64,000 nt of DNA, taken from contig NZ_VDET01000002.1 of NCBI RefSeq assembly GCF_006381105.1, forward strand, positions 837,546-901,545. Direction: 5' to 3'. The position numbers were made by a program, and so were the translations under genes. This document shows, one piece after another, positions 36,878 through 46,509 of this stretch. Below the pieces are notes generated by a model. It saw nothing but the letters and a program-made list of their open reading frames with translations. It was not told the DNA's origin and did no database searches. Every line of letters begins with the position of its first letter. The first letter of the stretch is position 1. Origin of the DNA: Flavicella sediminum (GTDB taxonomy: Bacteria > Bacteroidota > Bacteroidia > Flavobacteriales > Flavobacteriaceae).

Positions 36878-38476
36878 TTATGCTTTAATTTTTATCAAAA
36901 CAACTCCGTGAGAAGGCACTTGAGCCGTAAAAGAATTTTCATAATTCCCAATATCTTTTTGTCTCCAAACATCTCTAAGTGTTTTCACACCAGACACACC
37001 AATTTTATCCCAATCCAAACGAATTTCACTGACTTCACTTTTCAAATTAAAAAGCCCCACCGCCTTGCTACCATCTGCCAATTCTTTGACTACAATTTCC
37101 ATGGTTTCATCATGAAAAATTGTTTTCCCAGGAATTGCTTTTACATCTTGATTGATATCCAAAACCTCAGCATTGGTTAACAAACTCAAGGTAAAATCGT
37201 CCATTGTTTCTATAGGACAACCAATTAACATTGGTGCAGCCCATAAGGACCAAAGCGCCACGTGAGAATACTGTTCATCGGCAGTTAAACGAGAAGGATG
37301 CAAACCACCTTTGGTATTGACATCACCTACTACCAACATATCTGGATCTGGAAAATGCCCTGGCGCTCCTGGAAATCCTTTTTCCATCCATTCTCTATGC
37401 TCCACCCATTCATCTCTAATACTTTTATGAATTCCTTTGCCGTCCCACCTATCTTTTAAATCGCCATAGGTTCTAAAACAATTCACTTCTTTTCCAAAAA
37501 GTGCTGCATTTTCTAAAGGAGCGGTATTCGACAAAGAATAAATAATATCTCTTCCACTAGCTCTCAAGGCTTTTGCCATTCTAAGGGTACTAGCTGGCTC
37601 ATTCGGGTTCCAATCATATTTTAAATAATCAATGCCCCATTCTGCCCATTGATTGGCGTCATTGGTATCAAATGTAAACTTAGCAACTCTAGTAAACCTT
37701 CTTTTCCCTTTTTGTTTCTTGTTTCCTTTGTCGTTCATAGATTGATCCCATAAACCTTTTTCATTGTCGCTAGATCCACCAATATAACCTGCATAGGTTG
37801 TTACCCATGGTGAAGAATAAATTCCGACTTTTAATCCCATGTCATGTATTTGCGTACACATTTCTTCCATGTTTGGAAATTTAACAGCATCTGAAAGTAT
37901 GGCGTGGTGTTTTCCACCACGATGCGATTGCCAAGCATCGTCAATATTTACATAGGTCCAACCGTAATTTATCAGGCCTTTTTCTACCATAGCCTCTGCC
38001 GATGCAATGACATTTTTTTGAGTAACTAATGCCCCCCAGCAATTCCAACTATTCCATCCCAAAGGAGGCGTTAAGCAGATCGTATTTCCAACGATTATAT
38101 TAAATTCTTTTTTAGAAATTCCTTTTGCATTTTCAGCGACTAAAACCACCTTATGGTCGCCCAATTTACGATCCATTATTTGTCCCGAAATAACCCCTGT
38201 AGCTTCATTTATAGATAAACCTTTTGGAAGTTGTTCCACAGAAAATTTCATCGGTCGGTTTCCCGTAGCCGGAATTGTATACAAAAAAGGGGCATTCGGC
38301 GTAACGCCAAAAACTGCAGGTCCATTAATTTGGGGAGCTGCTTTTGCTTTAGGAGTTAAAATATATTTTCCTTTCTCTACTTTTGGACTATAAGTTTTTG
38401 TCTCTATTTTAGGTCCGCAGCTAAGCACAAAAATTAGCAAAACGAAACTTGCTAGTGCTGAAATATTTCTTTTCAT
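36878..38476 (-). CDS. GH27 alpha-galactosidase-like lipoprotein with N-terminal Ig-like domain
   Basis: A 532-residue lipoprotein (lipobox FVLSC, Cys20). Residues ~45-130 form a putative-Ig (cadherin-like) domain (SINEATGVISGQ). The GH27 barrel starts at TPPLGWNSWNCWG (~136) with NIDDAWQ. The nucleophile is Asp288 in YLKYDWN and the acid/base is probably Asp379 in DPDMLVVG. A C-terminal beta domain ends VPSHGVVLIKI. GH27 enzymes remove alpha-D-galactose or beta-L-arabinopyranose. In a carrageenan-like locus an alpha-galactosidase would act on residues that are not 3,6-anhydro-bridged, pointing to mixed chains. It is the first gene of the whole minus-strand locus; the strong terminator at 38597-38622 lies upstream of it. 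Confidence 0.88.
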   Translation of the reverse strand: MKRNISALASFVLLIFVLSCGPKIETKTYSPKVEKGKYILTPKAKAAPQINGPAVFGVTPNAPFLYTIPATGNRPMKFSVEQLPKGLSINEATGVISGQIMDRKLGDHKVVLVAENAKGISKKEFNIIVGNTICLTPPLGWNSWNCWGALVTQKNVIASAEAMVEKGLINYGWTYVNIDDAWQSHRGGKHHAILSDAVKFPNMEEMCTQIHDMGLKVGIYSSPWVTTYAGYIGGSSDNEKGLWDQSMNDKGNKKQKGKRRFTRVAKFTFDTNDANQWAEWGIDYLKYDWNPNEPASTLRMAKALRASGRDIIYSLSNTAPLENAALFGKEVNCFRTYGDLKDRWDGKGIHKSIRDEWVEHREWMEKGFPGAPGHFPDPDMLVVGDVNTKGGLHPSRLTADEQYSHVALWSLWAAPMLIGCPIETMDDFTLSLLTNAEVLDINQDVKAIPGKTIFHDETMEIVVKELADGSKAVGLFNLKSEVSEIRLDWDKIGVSGVKTLRDVWRQKDIGNYENSFTAQVPSHGVVLIKIKA

Positions 38477-38596
38477 ATGTTGGTCTATTTTTTCTCAACT
38501 ACGAAGAAAAGCAAAGAACGCTCTTATAGTGTTCCTGTACGTATAATTTATGTGCACCTAAGTCAAACTAGCTGTGTGTATGCGTAAAAAAACGAA

Positions 38597-38622
38597 AAAC
38601 CCCAAGCTTTTACTTGGGGTTT
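38597..38622 (-). terminator. strong rho-independent terminator
   Basis: A perfect 10-bp stem, AAACCCCAAG (38597-38606) with CTTGGGGTTT (38613-38622), and a 6-nt loop. On the minus strand it is followed by two T-runs, so it terminates the gene at 38645-38989 and insulates the sugar locus from it. Confidence 0.85.
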
Positions 38623-38644
38623 ACAAACTAACTCTGTGAAATTT

Positions 38645-38989
38645 TTAATTCTTTTTAATCACTTTTACAGGAATAGCGTACTTTTTAAAACTCAAGTTTT
38701 CTTTAGCAAATGCAACCACCAACTTATAATTCAGTTCTTTCTTAATAAAATCTTTTAATGCATTGTTACTAGATTCTACTCGAAGCACCACAATTTCTCC
38801 TTGGTCGTTTACTACAAATTCAACTCTTGCTGTTGCTATTTCTTCTTCAGTTGGAAAAGTAGCATGTTCCAAAATTTTTTCAATTTCGGTTCTCAACTTT
38901 TCATTAGGGCTCATTTTTTTAGGAGTTGTAGCAAACGCTGCTACGGTTCCTAAGAATACTGCTAAAAACACAATGGTAATTTTTTTCAT
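38645..38989 (-). CDS. small exported TonB-C-terminal-like protein
   Basis: A 114-residue protein with a signal peptide (ITIVFLAVFLGTVAAFA). The mature part (EIEKILEHATFPTEEEIATARVEF, VNDQGEIVVLRVES) resembles the single-domain TonB-C-like secreted proteins common in Flavobacteriaceae, here without a membrane anchor. Role unknown. Monocistronic: own terminator 23 bp downstream and a 276-bp gap upstream. Confidence 0.7.
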   Translation of the reverse strand: MKKITIVFLAVFLGTVAAFATTPKKMSPNEKLRTEIEKILEHATFPTEEEIATARVEFVVNDQGEIVVLRVESSNNALKDFIKKELNYKLVVAFAKENLSFKKYAIPVKVIKKN

Positions 38990-39265
38990 TTTTTTATCAT
39001 TTATTGATAGTCCAAATATATTTCTAAATTCTAAAAAAAATGAAATTACAAGAATACCAAAACCTATAGTTTCGGTTAAACTAGTATCAAATTACTTTTG
39101 AAAGAATGGAAAAAACACATTGCTTATTCAGCAAAAAAGTAGTGCTATTATTGTCATTCTATACGTTAAAAATAAAACAAGCATCAAAACAATAAAAAAA
39201 GGGATCCCTAAATTTAAACTCTACAAAAGCACTTCTTTTTTAATGTTAACCGAAAGTAAAAACAC
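38990..39265. other. intergenic gap
   Basis: AT-rich spacer between the TonB-C-like gene and the DUF5689 gene. It contains a 10-base inverted repeat (TTTCGGTTAA at 39070-39079, TTAACCGAAA at 39246-39255), too far apart to be a terminator. A 63-codon plus-strand frame overlaps the DUF5689 C-terminus and looks spurious. Nothing else seen. Confidence 0.4.
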
Positions 39266-41299
39266 TTACCAAACTCCAGGATTAAAATCTTGTGGCGCTT
39301 GTTTTTTTTGATGGTTTGCTTTGGAAGAAATCTGCCATTCTGAGTCCGAAAAATTAGGACTCGGAGTTGTCATCGTTTTTAATCGAACTGCACGCCCGTC
39401 TTCAAATTCCCAATTTGTCCCAGTAGCATCTGTGCCAATTTCACCAAAAATATCATGTCGCTTTCCAGAAGCATCGAGTAACTCGTAAACATCATCGCCA
39501 TTGGCAGAAATATAATTAGAAACCTTATCCGAAGAAAAACCGAAAAGCGTTTCAAAATCGACATTTGACACAATCCAAAACTCCTGCGGATTTAAAATTC
39601 CAGAAAGTAGTAATCCGTCACCAGAAACGGAAGTTGCGCCATTTATATATTTATTCAATTTCCAACCCGTCAAATCAATGACATTTGTACCTGCATTGTA
39701 CAACTCAACAAACCTAGCTCCCGTTGCATTTTCGGGGTCGGCCACTTCTGTAATCAGAATTTTAGGAACAAGCACCGGACAAGCTTCATAGGGATTATCA
39801 AATTGAATAGCTGTACTCGAATTGATTTGCAATTTTAATTTTTCGGAAGTATTTGTAAAAACCCCCACAATACTTCCATTCCCTACGGGGAATTTTCTAT
39901 TTGAAAACACGGCTTCTCCCTCTGTAAAAACCGTCAATTTTTGGGATACATGACAACTTTCTAAAATCCGATTGGCCGATTCACTTCCTGAAAAATAGGC
40001 AAAAGCCTTTTCTTTTTCTTGAGCGACAAGCTGTACCTGATTTACTTTTACCAAAACAGCATTTGCCGAATTAGCATTTAAATTTTCCAATTCACTTTCT
40101 AAAGGAGTGATTTTAAAAACAGAATCCGTTTGTTGTATAAATTGATTTATTTCAGTTTCTGCAATTTCTGCGACAGAATTCTTTTTGTAAAAACCAATTG
40201 TTAAAACCCCATCAATTTTATCCATATACAAATTCTGCAAAGAGATGCTTATTTTTTCACCAAATTGAAATTCTTCAAAATAATTTTCTTGTTCTAATAG
40301 AATTTGAACTCCCCCAGTCGGATTTTCTTTTTTGTCTTGAATAAAAAGTTTTTCTTTAAAATTTCCATTTTCATCAGAGGAAATAACAAAACCTTCCATT
40401 CTATAATTCTGCATCCCAAATTCCACTACTTCACCTTGGTATAAATTCTGAAGCGCTACCATACTTATAGGAGTACCAAATGTTGCAGCCCATGAGCAGC
40501 GCTCTTCATTTAAATGCACATCCTTACTTGTATTTAACAACAATTGAAATTCGGAATAATAGGTATCTAAAATACCAGAAATAGTTCCTTTTCCTCTTGG
40601 AATTTCTTCATTTTTAAATTTCGAAAAACCACTGGTATGCAGTATTATTTCAGAATTAATTTCACAAGTCGTATGCAACTGCTCTATAATTCTATCCACG
40701 GCTTTTGTATTGTCTACATTGGCATAGGTTTCTTTTGCGCCCACTTGTTGAAACTGTACATTTTCTAGTTCGACAAACAATCCTACATCTTCTGTCTCCA
40801 ATTCAGAAATAGCGATTTTTTTTGGAACAATTTCTTTGGTTTCACAGGTTCTAAAAATATGCTGATCTAGTAATAAATTAGGAATATTTTCTAAAGTCGC
40901 CCCATTGGCTTTTCCAATTGCCAAGCTCCCATAAGCATAGCCCAAGGCCAAACCTTTTAATTTTACAAAGACTTTATTCCCTATGGGGAATTTTGCATTG
41001 CTATTGGTTTCATCCAAACTAATTTTAATTGCCGAAGTGGGATTTTCAAATGCATCTTGTAGGTAAAGGTTTTTGTAAATATTTCCAGAAGCATCAGAAG
41101 AAATTACATAGCCTGAAATAATTAGTTCTTCAGAAAAAACGACCAAACCGAAGCCTGACATTTCTTTAATTTGCGACAAGGTATGGGTTTCCACCAAATC
41201 TATTTCGTCGCAAAAAATTTCAGGGGTTGAGAATTTCGAATCATTTACACAAGCGCATAAGCTTAAAATTACACTTATTTTTAGTAGTATTTTTTTCAT
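39266..41299 (-). CDS. DUF5689 / lamin-tail-domain lipoprotein
   Basis: A 677-residue lipoprotein (lipobox LCAC, Cys17). Two diverged DUF5689 copies occur in tandem: residues ~28-260 and ~265-510. Each carries the pattern 'ISGYVISSD(A)SGN..KNLYLQD..ENPT' / 'MEGFVISSDENGN..KLFIQD..ENPT' and an '(I/F)PRGKGTISGI' / 'FPVGNGSIVGV' segment. The C-terminal ~150 residues form a lamin-tail domain (ILITEVADPENATGARFVELYN, LTGWKLNKY). Such proteins often accompany secreted nucleases; lamin-tail and OB-like modules bind nucleic acid or other ligands. It is 18 bp after the TonB-dependent receptor gene, so it may be the surface partner of that receptor in place of a SusD. Confidence 0.82.
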   Translation of the reverse strand: MKKILLKISVILSLCACVNDSKFSTPEIFCDEIDLVETHTLSQIKEMSGFGLVVFSEELIISGYVISSDASGNIYKNLYLQDAFENPTSAIKISLDETNSNAKFPIGNKVFVKLKGLALGYAYGSLAIGKANGATLENIPNLLLDQHIFRTCETKEIVPKKIAISELETEDVGLFVELENVQFQQVGAKETYANVDNTKAVDRIIEQLHTTCEINSEIILHTSGFSKFKNEEIPRGKGTISGILDTYYSEFQLLLNTSKDVHLNEERCSWAATFGTPISMVALQNLYQGEVVEFGMQNYRMEGFVISSDENGNFKEKLFIQDKKENPTGGVQILLEQENYFEEFQFGEKISISLQNLYMDKIDGVLTIGFYKKNSVAEIAETEINQFIQQTDSVFKITPLESELENLNANSANAVLVKVNQVQLVAQEKEKAFAYFSGSESANRILESCHVSQKLTVFTEGEAVFSNRKFPVGNGSIVGVFTNTSEKLKLQINSSTAIQFDNPYEACPVLVPKILITEVADPENATGARFVELYNAGTNVIDLTGWKLNKYINGATSVSGDGLLLSGILNPQEFWIVSNVDFETLFGFSSDKVSNYISANGDDVYELLDASGKRHDIFGEIGTDATGTNWEFEDGRAVRLKTMTTPSPNFSDSEWQISSKANHQKKQAPQDFNPGVW

Positions 41300-41317
41300 A
41301 ACATTTCTTTTTCATAG

Positions 41318-44095
41318 TTAAAACCGATAAGACAAAATCACATAATAAGTGGTACCGTAACCGTACCAATATTTATTTCCAAAAAGAGGTGTTTCTAAAG
41401 TTGTATCCTTAATTAATTTTTGAACATTGGCATTTCTACTCTGCTCAAATCCGCCAGTTTTATAGACTTCACCCAAAATATTATTTACACTCACAAACAA
41501 ACCCAAATAGGAACTATCAATTCGCCACGACTTCCCTCCAATGGCATTTACTAAAAACAAGTCTGGAAATTTTTCTTGCTTCAATAAATTCTCTAAAGAA
41601 TTTTGTGAAATTTCCTTTCCTGTAACTTCATCTAAATAAGGAACACCATTGGCGTCTTTATAAAAATTTTCTGTTCGTAATAATGGTGCGATTTGTAAAT
41701 AATTGTGACGCATAAAATTTCCATTGACAGCATACCACCAATAATTAGGATCTCGATATTCAAACCCTACAGAAAAAGCTTGTTGCGGTGTTCCGCCTTG
41801 CTTGTAATTTTTTAGATACGCTTTTCCCAAATCGCCTGATTCTTGTAAAAACTGATCGGAATAAATATGCAAGTTTGGATTGTTTGTATAACGATAATCC
41901 CCCAAAGCAGCAACTCCGGTTACTTTTATGGTTGATGAAAGGGTTGCTTCCATGCTAAATTCTATTCCCATATTTCTTTTAGAAATTCCGGTTACAGACT
42001 GTGCCACAAAATCGGCATTATCACCTCTTAATCCATCGGCATAGACAAAAGTATTTTCTGTTGCATTGTTAAAAAAAGTGCTGTACAAACTGATTTTAGA
42101 TTTTAATTTGGAAGCTCTGTACTGAAAATTCACATCGCCAGACAACACTTGTTCACTCGCAGCATTTGAAACAAAATCGTGATTAACACGAATATTGGCG
42201 TAGGTATTTCTGACAAAGGGCGCCCTGGACAAATAGCCCAAATTGTAGCTGAGTAATTTTCTTCCTGAAATTTTATACAAGCCACTTGTTTTTATATTGG
42301 CATTCAAAAATTTCTTGTTTGAGCCTTTTCCCAAAGAATTTTCAGGGTATTGTCCGTTTTTATAAAAACCGGTTCTATTATAAGAAGTAGCACTGAACAT
42401 TCCAGAAATCGTTCCATCAAATTTAAAAGACTGGTAACTGAATTGGCTGTTCAATTTTACCACATTTGCTTCCATTTGATATTTGTAAGAAAAGTCATCA
42501 CCTACGGCAACCGTTCTATTGGGCTCAACTAAATTATTTTGTTGTGCCGTACCTTCCAAATACGGATCTATATCTTGAAAACCATTCGCACCAAACAAAT
42601 CTAAAACCTTGGCATAATTTAAGGAAACACTATTTCTATATTCAAAAGCACCTTGCCATTGAATATGCTCATTAATTTGTTGTGTTGCATTTGTTTTAAA
42701 AACCAAAGTAGTTTCCTCATTTCGGTCTTCGTATAAATAATAATTTGCTATTCCTGTTGTATGATTTACGAAATACAAATTTTTCCAATCTACCTGTCCG
42801 TCATTTTTAAATTCGGTCAAAGTCAAATACGCATTGGTATAATCTGGATTCTCAGGATCTCTAAAATAATAACTAGGCAGCTTTTTGTAGTAGCTAGGAT
42901 CTGGATTTGGTGCATTGGCATAACCAAATCTACTGTTGCTAATATGCCTAAATTGATAAGAAAAAGTAGTTTCTAGTTTTAATTTCCGAGAAGGTTTCCA
43001 GTAATGGGTCAGCATTAAAATTGGCTCTACAACTTCTTTGATTCTAGAATTTCTTTTGAGTCCGTTTTGCCAACCCCAATACGAATTATAGTTTGTTCCT
43101 TTAAGGTCAAAAACCTCTTGGGTGGCCGGTGCCGATTTCCCTCTTCTATTGGGCGTAAAAAAAGCTGAAAAATTTAGGCTATGCCTTTTATTGAATTGTT
43201 TTTCTACCGCTGTAAATAAAGAATTGGCATTGTAAGAAGTCCCTTCCATATAAGCTTCTTTAGCAAAACGGCGAGAAGCAGACAAAACAAAATACCAACC
43301 TTTTTTTTGCAAGCCTGAAAAATAACTAGCCATTACTCTGCCCTTATAACTACCATTAGATGCGGCATAAGAAACACTGCTTCCTTTTCTATAAGCAGAA
43401 GCCCGTGTCAAATAATTGGTACTACCTGCCAACCGACCAAAACTAGCTTCTGAAGCTTCCATACCAAAAGAAAATAATTGATTTCTCAATACATCATTCA
43501 AACCACCCCAATTACTCCATTGCGGCCTACCATCAACAATTTTGTTTAGACCGATCCCATTGATCAATACTTCCGTTTCATTACTATCATATCCTCTAAT
43601 TTTAAACCTAGCTTGTCCGAAATTAAAAGCTGCTGTCCTAACAAAAAGATCTTTTGACGCTTGAAGAAACCCTGTAATATTATCTGCCCCACCATCTACA
43701 TCTTCTTGTAAATCACCCAAGTCTAAATCGATAAAATTTGCACTTGGCAATTCTTTTGTTTCTGGCTGAAGAAATAAAGTTCCTAATTTTAAAATGGGCT
43801 TATTGCCGAGAAGAATTTCTATTTGTTGTGTTTTATAGCCTTCCTTTTCTACAATCAAAACACAAGCTGTTAAGCCTATATTTTTGACAATAAATTCCCC
43901 ATGCACATCCGTAAATGAGCTACTTGTAAAATTTTCTATCTGTACAGAAACTTTAGGTATGGGCAAGTTTGTACTAGCATCTATAACCGTACCTTGTACC
44001 GAGGCCAACTTCTGCGAAAATCCGATAGAAATATTTAATAAAATGACACAACAGAAAATTGCCCCATTTATAACAAATGTGGATTTCTTTTTCAT
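41318..44095 (-). CDS. TonB-dependent receptor with carboxypeptidase-like N-terminal domain
   Basis: Start chosen at the ATG at 44093-44095 because MKKKSTFVINGAIFCCVILL then forms the signal peptide; the longer frame to 44116 adds seven unlikely residues. About 925 residues. After the signal comes a CarboxypepD-regulatory-like beta domain (VQGTVIDASTNLPIPKV, FTDVHGEFIV), a plug (FNFGQARFKIRGYDSNETEVLING) and a 22-strand outer-membrane barrel ending in the usual terminal Phe (YYVILSYRF). No SusD gene is adjacent. It is paired with the DUF5689 lipoprotein and is divergent from the DNase I-like gene, which suggests uptake of nucleic-acid or phosphoester products. Confidence 0.9.
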   Translation of the reverse strand: MKKKSTFVINGAIFCCVILLNISIGFSQKLASVQGTVIDASTNLPIPKVSVQIENFTSSSFTDVHGEFIVKNIGLTACVLIVEKEGYKTQQIEILLGNKPILKLGTLFLQPETKELPSANFIDLDLGDLQEDVDGGADNITGFLQASKDLFVRTAAFNFGQARFKIRGYDSNETEVLINGIGLNKIVDGRPQWSNWGGLNDVLRNQLFSFGMEASEASFGRLAGSTNYLTRASAYRKGSSVSYAASNGSYKGRVMASYFSGLQKKGWYFVLSASRRFAKEAYMEGTSYNANSLFTAVEKQFNKRHSLNFSAFFTPNRRGKSAPATQEVFDLKGTNYNSYWGWQNGLKRNSRIKEVVEPILMLTHYWKPSRKLKLETTFSYQFRHISNSRFGYANAPNPDPSYYKKLPSYYFRDPENPDYTNAYLTLTEFKNDGQVDWKNLYFVNHTTGIANYYLYEDRNEETTLVFKTNATQQINEHIQWQGAFEYRNSVSLNYAKVLDLFGANGFQDIDPYLEGTAQQNNLVEPNRTVAVGDDFSYKYQMEANVVKLNSQFSYQSFKFDGTISGMFSATSYNRTGFYKNGQYPENSLGKGSNKKFLNANIKTSGLYKISGRKLLSYNLGYLSRAPFVRNTYANIRVNHDFVSNAASEQVLSGDVNFQYRASKLKSKISLYSTFFNNATENTFVYADGLRGDNADFVAQSVTGISKRNMGIEFSMEATLSSTIKVTGVAALGDYRYTNNPNLHIYSDQFLQESGDLGKAYLKNYKQGGTPQQAFSVGFEYRDPNYWWYAVNGNFMRHNYLQIAPLLRTENFYKDANGVPYLDEVTGKEISQNSLENLLKQEKFPDLFLVNAIGGKSWRIDSSYLGLFVSVNNILGEVYKTGGFEQSRNANVQKLIKDTTLETPLFGNKYWYGYGTTYYVILSYRF

Positions 44096-44181
44096 AACAA
44101 ATTGATAACATAGCACTTACAATTTACAAAATATTAGAGATAGTTAAAAGTATAATTCTTTGTATTTTTAAAATAAAAAGC

Positions 44182-45231
44182 ATGGAAAGAAAAATTCACT
44201 GCCTCTTAGCTGTATTGCTAGTACAGTTTTTGAGTGCGCAAACCCGTCAATATAAAATACACACCGTTGCATTTTATAATCTAGAAAATTTATTTGATAC
44301 CATTGATCATCCCGACAAAATGGATGAAGAAAGCCCGATTTTAAAAATAAAGCACGGACGAACAAAAATCTACCGCCAAAAATTAAACAACATGGCCAAA
44401 GTCCTTTCAGAAATTGGTAGAGAAAAGACAAATACCTCCCCTAGTTTAATTGGTGTTGCGGAAATAGAAAACAGAATGGTTTTGGAAGAGCTTATTGCCA
44501 CCGATTATTTAAAAGCCAAAAACTATGGAATTGTTCATTACGAATCGCCAGACCAACGCGGTATAGATGTAGGTTTGCTGTATAAAAAAGATGTTTTTAT
44601 TCCTATTTCTCATAAAAATCACGAATTAAAAATTTGGTCAGACAAGGGCTATCGGATTTTTACGCGAGATCAATTAGTTGTTTCTGGTTATTTAGAAAAT
44701 GAATTGATTTATGTAATTGTCAATCATTGGCCTTCTAGAAGAGGAGGAGAAAAACGAAGTAAGCATTTACGAGAAAAAGCAGCTTTCTTAAACAAAACCA
44801 TTTGTGATAGTATATTTAATTCCGATAAAAGTGCTAAAATTATTTTGATGGGCGATTTAAATGATGACCCTACAAATTCCAGTCTAAAAACAATTTTACT
44901 CACTAAAAAACACAAAAAAAAAGTAGCTCCACTAGAATGGTACAATCCTTTTGAGTTGTTATTTGAACATGGCTATAGCACCTTAGGCTATCGAGACAAC
45001 ATCAATTTATTTGATCAAATTATAGTTAATGGGAATTTGCTTTCGAAAAACAATAATTTCGATGATTTAAAATTTTACCAAGCTCGAATTTTTAACCCTA
45101 ATTATTTAACGGTTTCTAAAGGAAGGTATAAAGGCTATCCTTATAGAAGTTTTACAAACAACTCTTTTTCTAATGGCTATAGTGATCATTATCCGGTGTA
45201 TTTGTATTTATTAAAAAAGAGAGGGGAATAA
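44182..45231 (+). CDS. secreted endonuclease/exonuclease/phosphatase family protein
   Basis: A 349-residue protein with a signal peptide (MERKIHCLLAVLLVQFLSAQ). All main DNase I-like motifs are visible: AFYNLENLFDT (Asn), GVAEIENR (metal Glu), DQRGIDVGLLY, IVNHWPSRRGG (catalytic His), LMGDLNDDP (Asp/Asn) and YSDHYPVYLYL (final Asp-His pair). It probably cleaves phosphodiester bonds outside the inner membrane. The divergent arrangement with the TonB receptor and the DUF5689 protein (86 bp between starts) makes a three-gene nucleic acid or phosphoester scavenging module. The actual substrate (DNA, RNA or small phosphoesters) is unknown. Confidence 0.88.
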   Translation: MERKIHCLLAVLLVQFLSAQTRQYKIHTVAFYNLENLFDTIDHPDKMDEESPILKIKHGRTKIYRQKLNNMAKVLSEIGREKTNTSPSLIGVAEIENRMVLEELIATDYLKAKNYGIVHYESPDQRGIDVGLLYKKDVFIPISHKNHELKIWSDKGYRIFTRDQLVVSGYLENELIYVIVNHWPSRRGGEKRSKHLREKAAFLNKTICDSIFNSDKSAKIILMGDLNDDPTNSSLKTILLTKKHKKKVAPLEWYNPFELLFEHGYSTLGYRDNINLFDQIIVNGNLLSKNNNFDDLKFYQARIFNPNYLTVSKGRYKGYPYRSFTNNSFSNGYSDHYPVYLYLLKKRGE

Positions 45232-45368
45232 ATTTGACAAAACTTCACTTGAATTGTTCTTAGAAAAGAAAGATCTAAAAAGCCTTTTTCATTTTCATTC
45301 GATACTAGACACTCGTTACACCTCAAATTTGTATTTTTGCATTTCGTTAAACAGAAATAAATCAACTC

Positions 45369-46442
45369 ATGAGTTTGTCCAAAAGAATATTGGTGAAAAT
45401 TGGCTCGAATGTACTTACGCTTTCGTCTGGCTTACCAGATGAAAACCGTATTGCGCATATTGTTGAACAAATTTCTGATTTAAAGAAAGAGGGATTTGAA
45501 GTGATTTTGGTTTCTTCAGGAGCCGTTGCTGCAGGTAGAAGTATTGTAAATTCTTCCGCCACTTTAGACAAGGTAAGTCAGCGACAAGTATTAGCTTCTA
45601 TCGGACAAATTCAATTGATGAACATTTACAGCAATTTATTTTTAAAACACAATTTGCTCTGTTCTCAAGTATTGGTAACAAAAGAATCTTTTAGAACAAG
45701 AGCTCATTATTTAAATATTAAAAATTGTTTGCATGCTTTATTAAGCAGCAATGTGACGCCAATTATTAATGAAAATGATGTGGTTTCTATTACCGAATTA
45801 ATGTTTACCGATAATGATGAATTATCCGGCTTAGTAGCTGCTATGATGGATGTAAGTAGTTTGCTATTACTTTCAAATGTTGATGGTATTTTTACAGCTC
45901 ACCCAAATGAACCTGGCGCTGAACTGATTAAAGAATACCATGAAAACACGGTAAATTTAGAAGATGCTGTTTCTGACACAAAATCAGAATTTGGTAGAGG
46001 TGGCATGCTAACCAAAGCCAATACTGCTAAAAAAATTGCCGACTTAGGTTTGGATGTTTATATTGGAAATGGCACGAAAGACAATATCATTAAAGCCTTG
46101 TTAAACAAAGAAACAGGTACTTTTTTCAAAGCAGATTCGAAAGAAACATCTACCATTAAAAAATGGGTTGCACAATCTGGAGATTTTTCAGAAGCTTCTA
46201 TTATTATTAATGATGGTGCTAAAGAAGCTTTATTATCAGAAAAAGCGACAAGCCTTCTGCCCGTTGGGGTAGTTGAAATAAAAGGCACTTTCAAAAAAGG
46301 GGATGTGATCAACATTCGAGATACGCATAACAATGCTATAGGCTTAGGAAAAGTTGCTTACGATTCTAACGAGGCGCAAGCTATTATTGGAGACAGAGGG
46401 CATACTCCTTTAGTTCACTACAATTACCTCGTATTAAATTAA
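45369..46442 (+). CDS. proB: glutamate 5-kinase
   Basis: A 357-residue amino-acid kinase: phosphorylates glutamate as the first step of proline synthesis. Motifs are RILVKIGSNVLT (phosphate binding), LVSSGAVAAGR, INENDVVS (substrate) and SNVDGIFTAHP. The C-terminal ~80 residues form a PUA domain (SLLPVGVVEIKGTFKKGDV). Full length for the PUA-containing type. Followed after 67 bp by proA in the same direction, a standard pair. A TATTTTTG (45332-45339) about 30 bp upstream matches the Bacteroidota -7 consensus TAnnTTTG; no strong -33 partner is visible. Confidence 0.95.
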   Translation: MSLSKRILVKIGSNVLTLSSGLPDENRIAHIVEQISDLKKEGFEVILVSSGAVAAGRSIVNSSATLDKVSQRQVLASIGQIQLMNIYSNLFLKHNLLCSQVLVTKESFRTRAHYLNIKNCLHALLSSNVTPIINENDVVSITELMFTDNDELSGLVAAMMDVSSLLLLSNVDGIFTAHPNEPGAELIKEYHENTVNLEDAVSDTKSEFGRGGMLTKANTAKKIADLGLDVYIGNGTKDNIIKALLNKETGTFFKADSKETSTIKKWVAQSGDFSEASIIINDGAKEALLSEKATSLLPVGVVEIKGTFKKGDVINIRDTHNNAIGLGKVAYDSNEAQAIIGDRGHTPLVHYNYLVLN

Positions 46443-46509
46443 TAATTAATTCATACTTGACGCATAGTGCTATACTAGCAGGAAGCCAAGCATGTAAAAA
46501 TTAACAAAA

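Noticed and set aside
39070-39255. 10-base inverted repeat TTTCGGTTAA / TTAACCGAAA
   Set aside because: The arms are 166 bp apart with no T-run or target-site duplication; at this base composition chance is likely.
39120-39311. 63-codon plus-strand frame in the gap before the DUF5689 gene
   Set aside because: It runs into the DUF5689 coding region antisense and has low-complexity Lys/Ser-rich composition; no start context.
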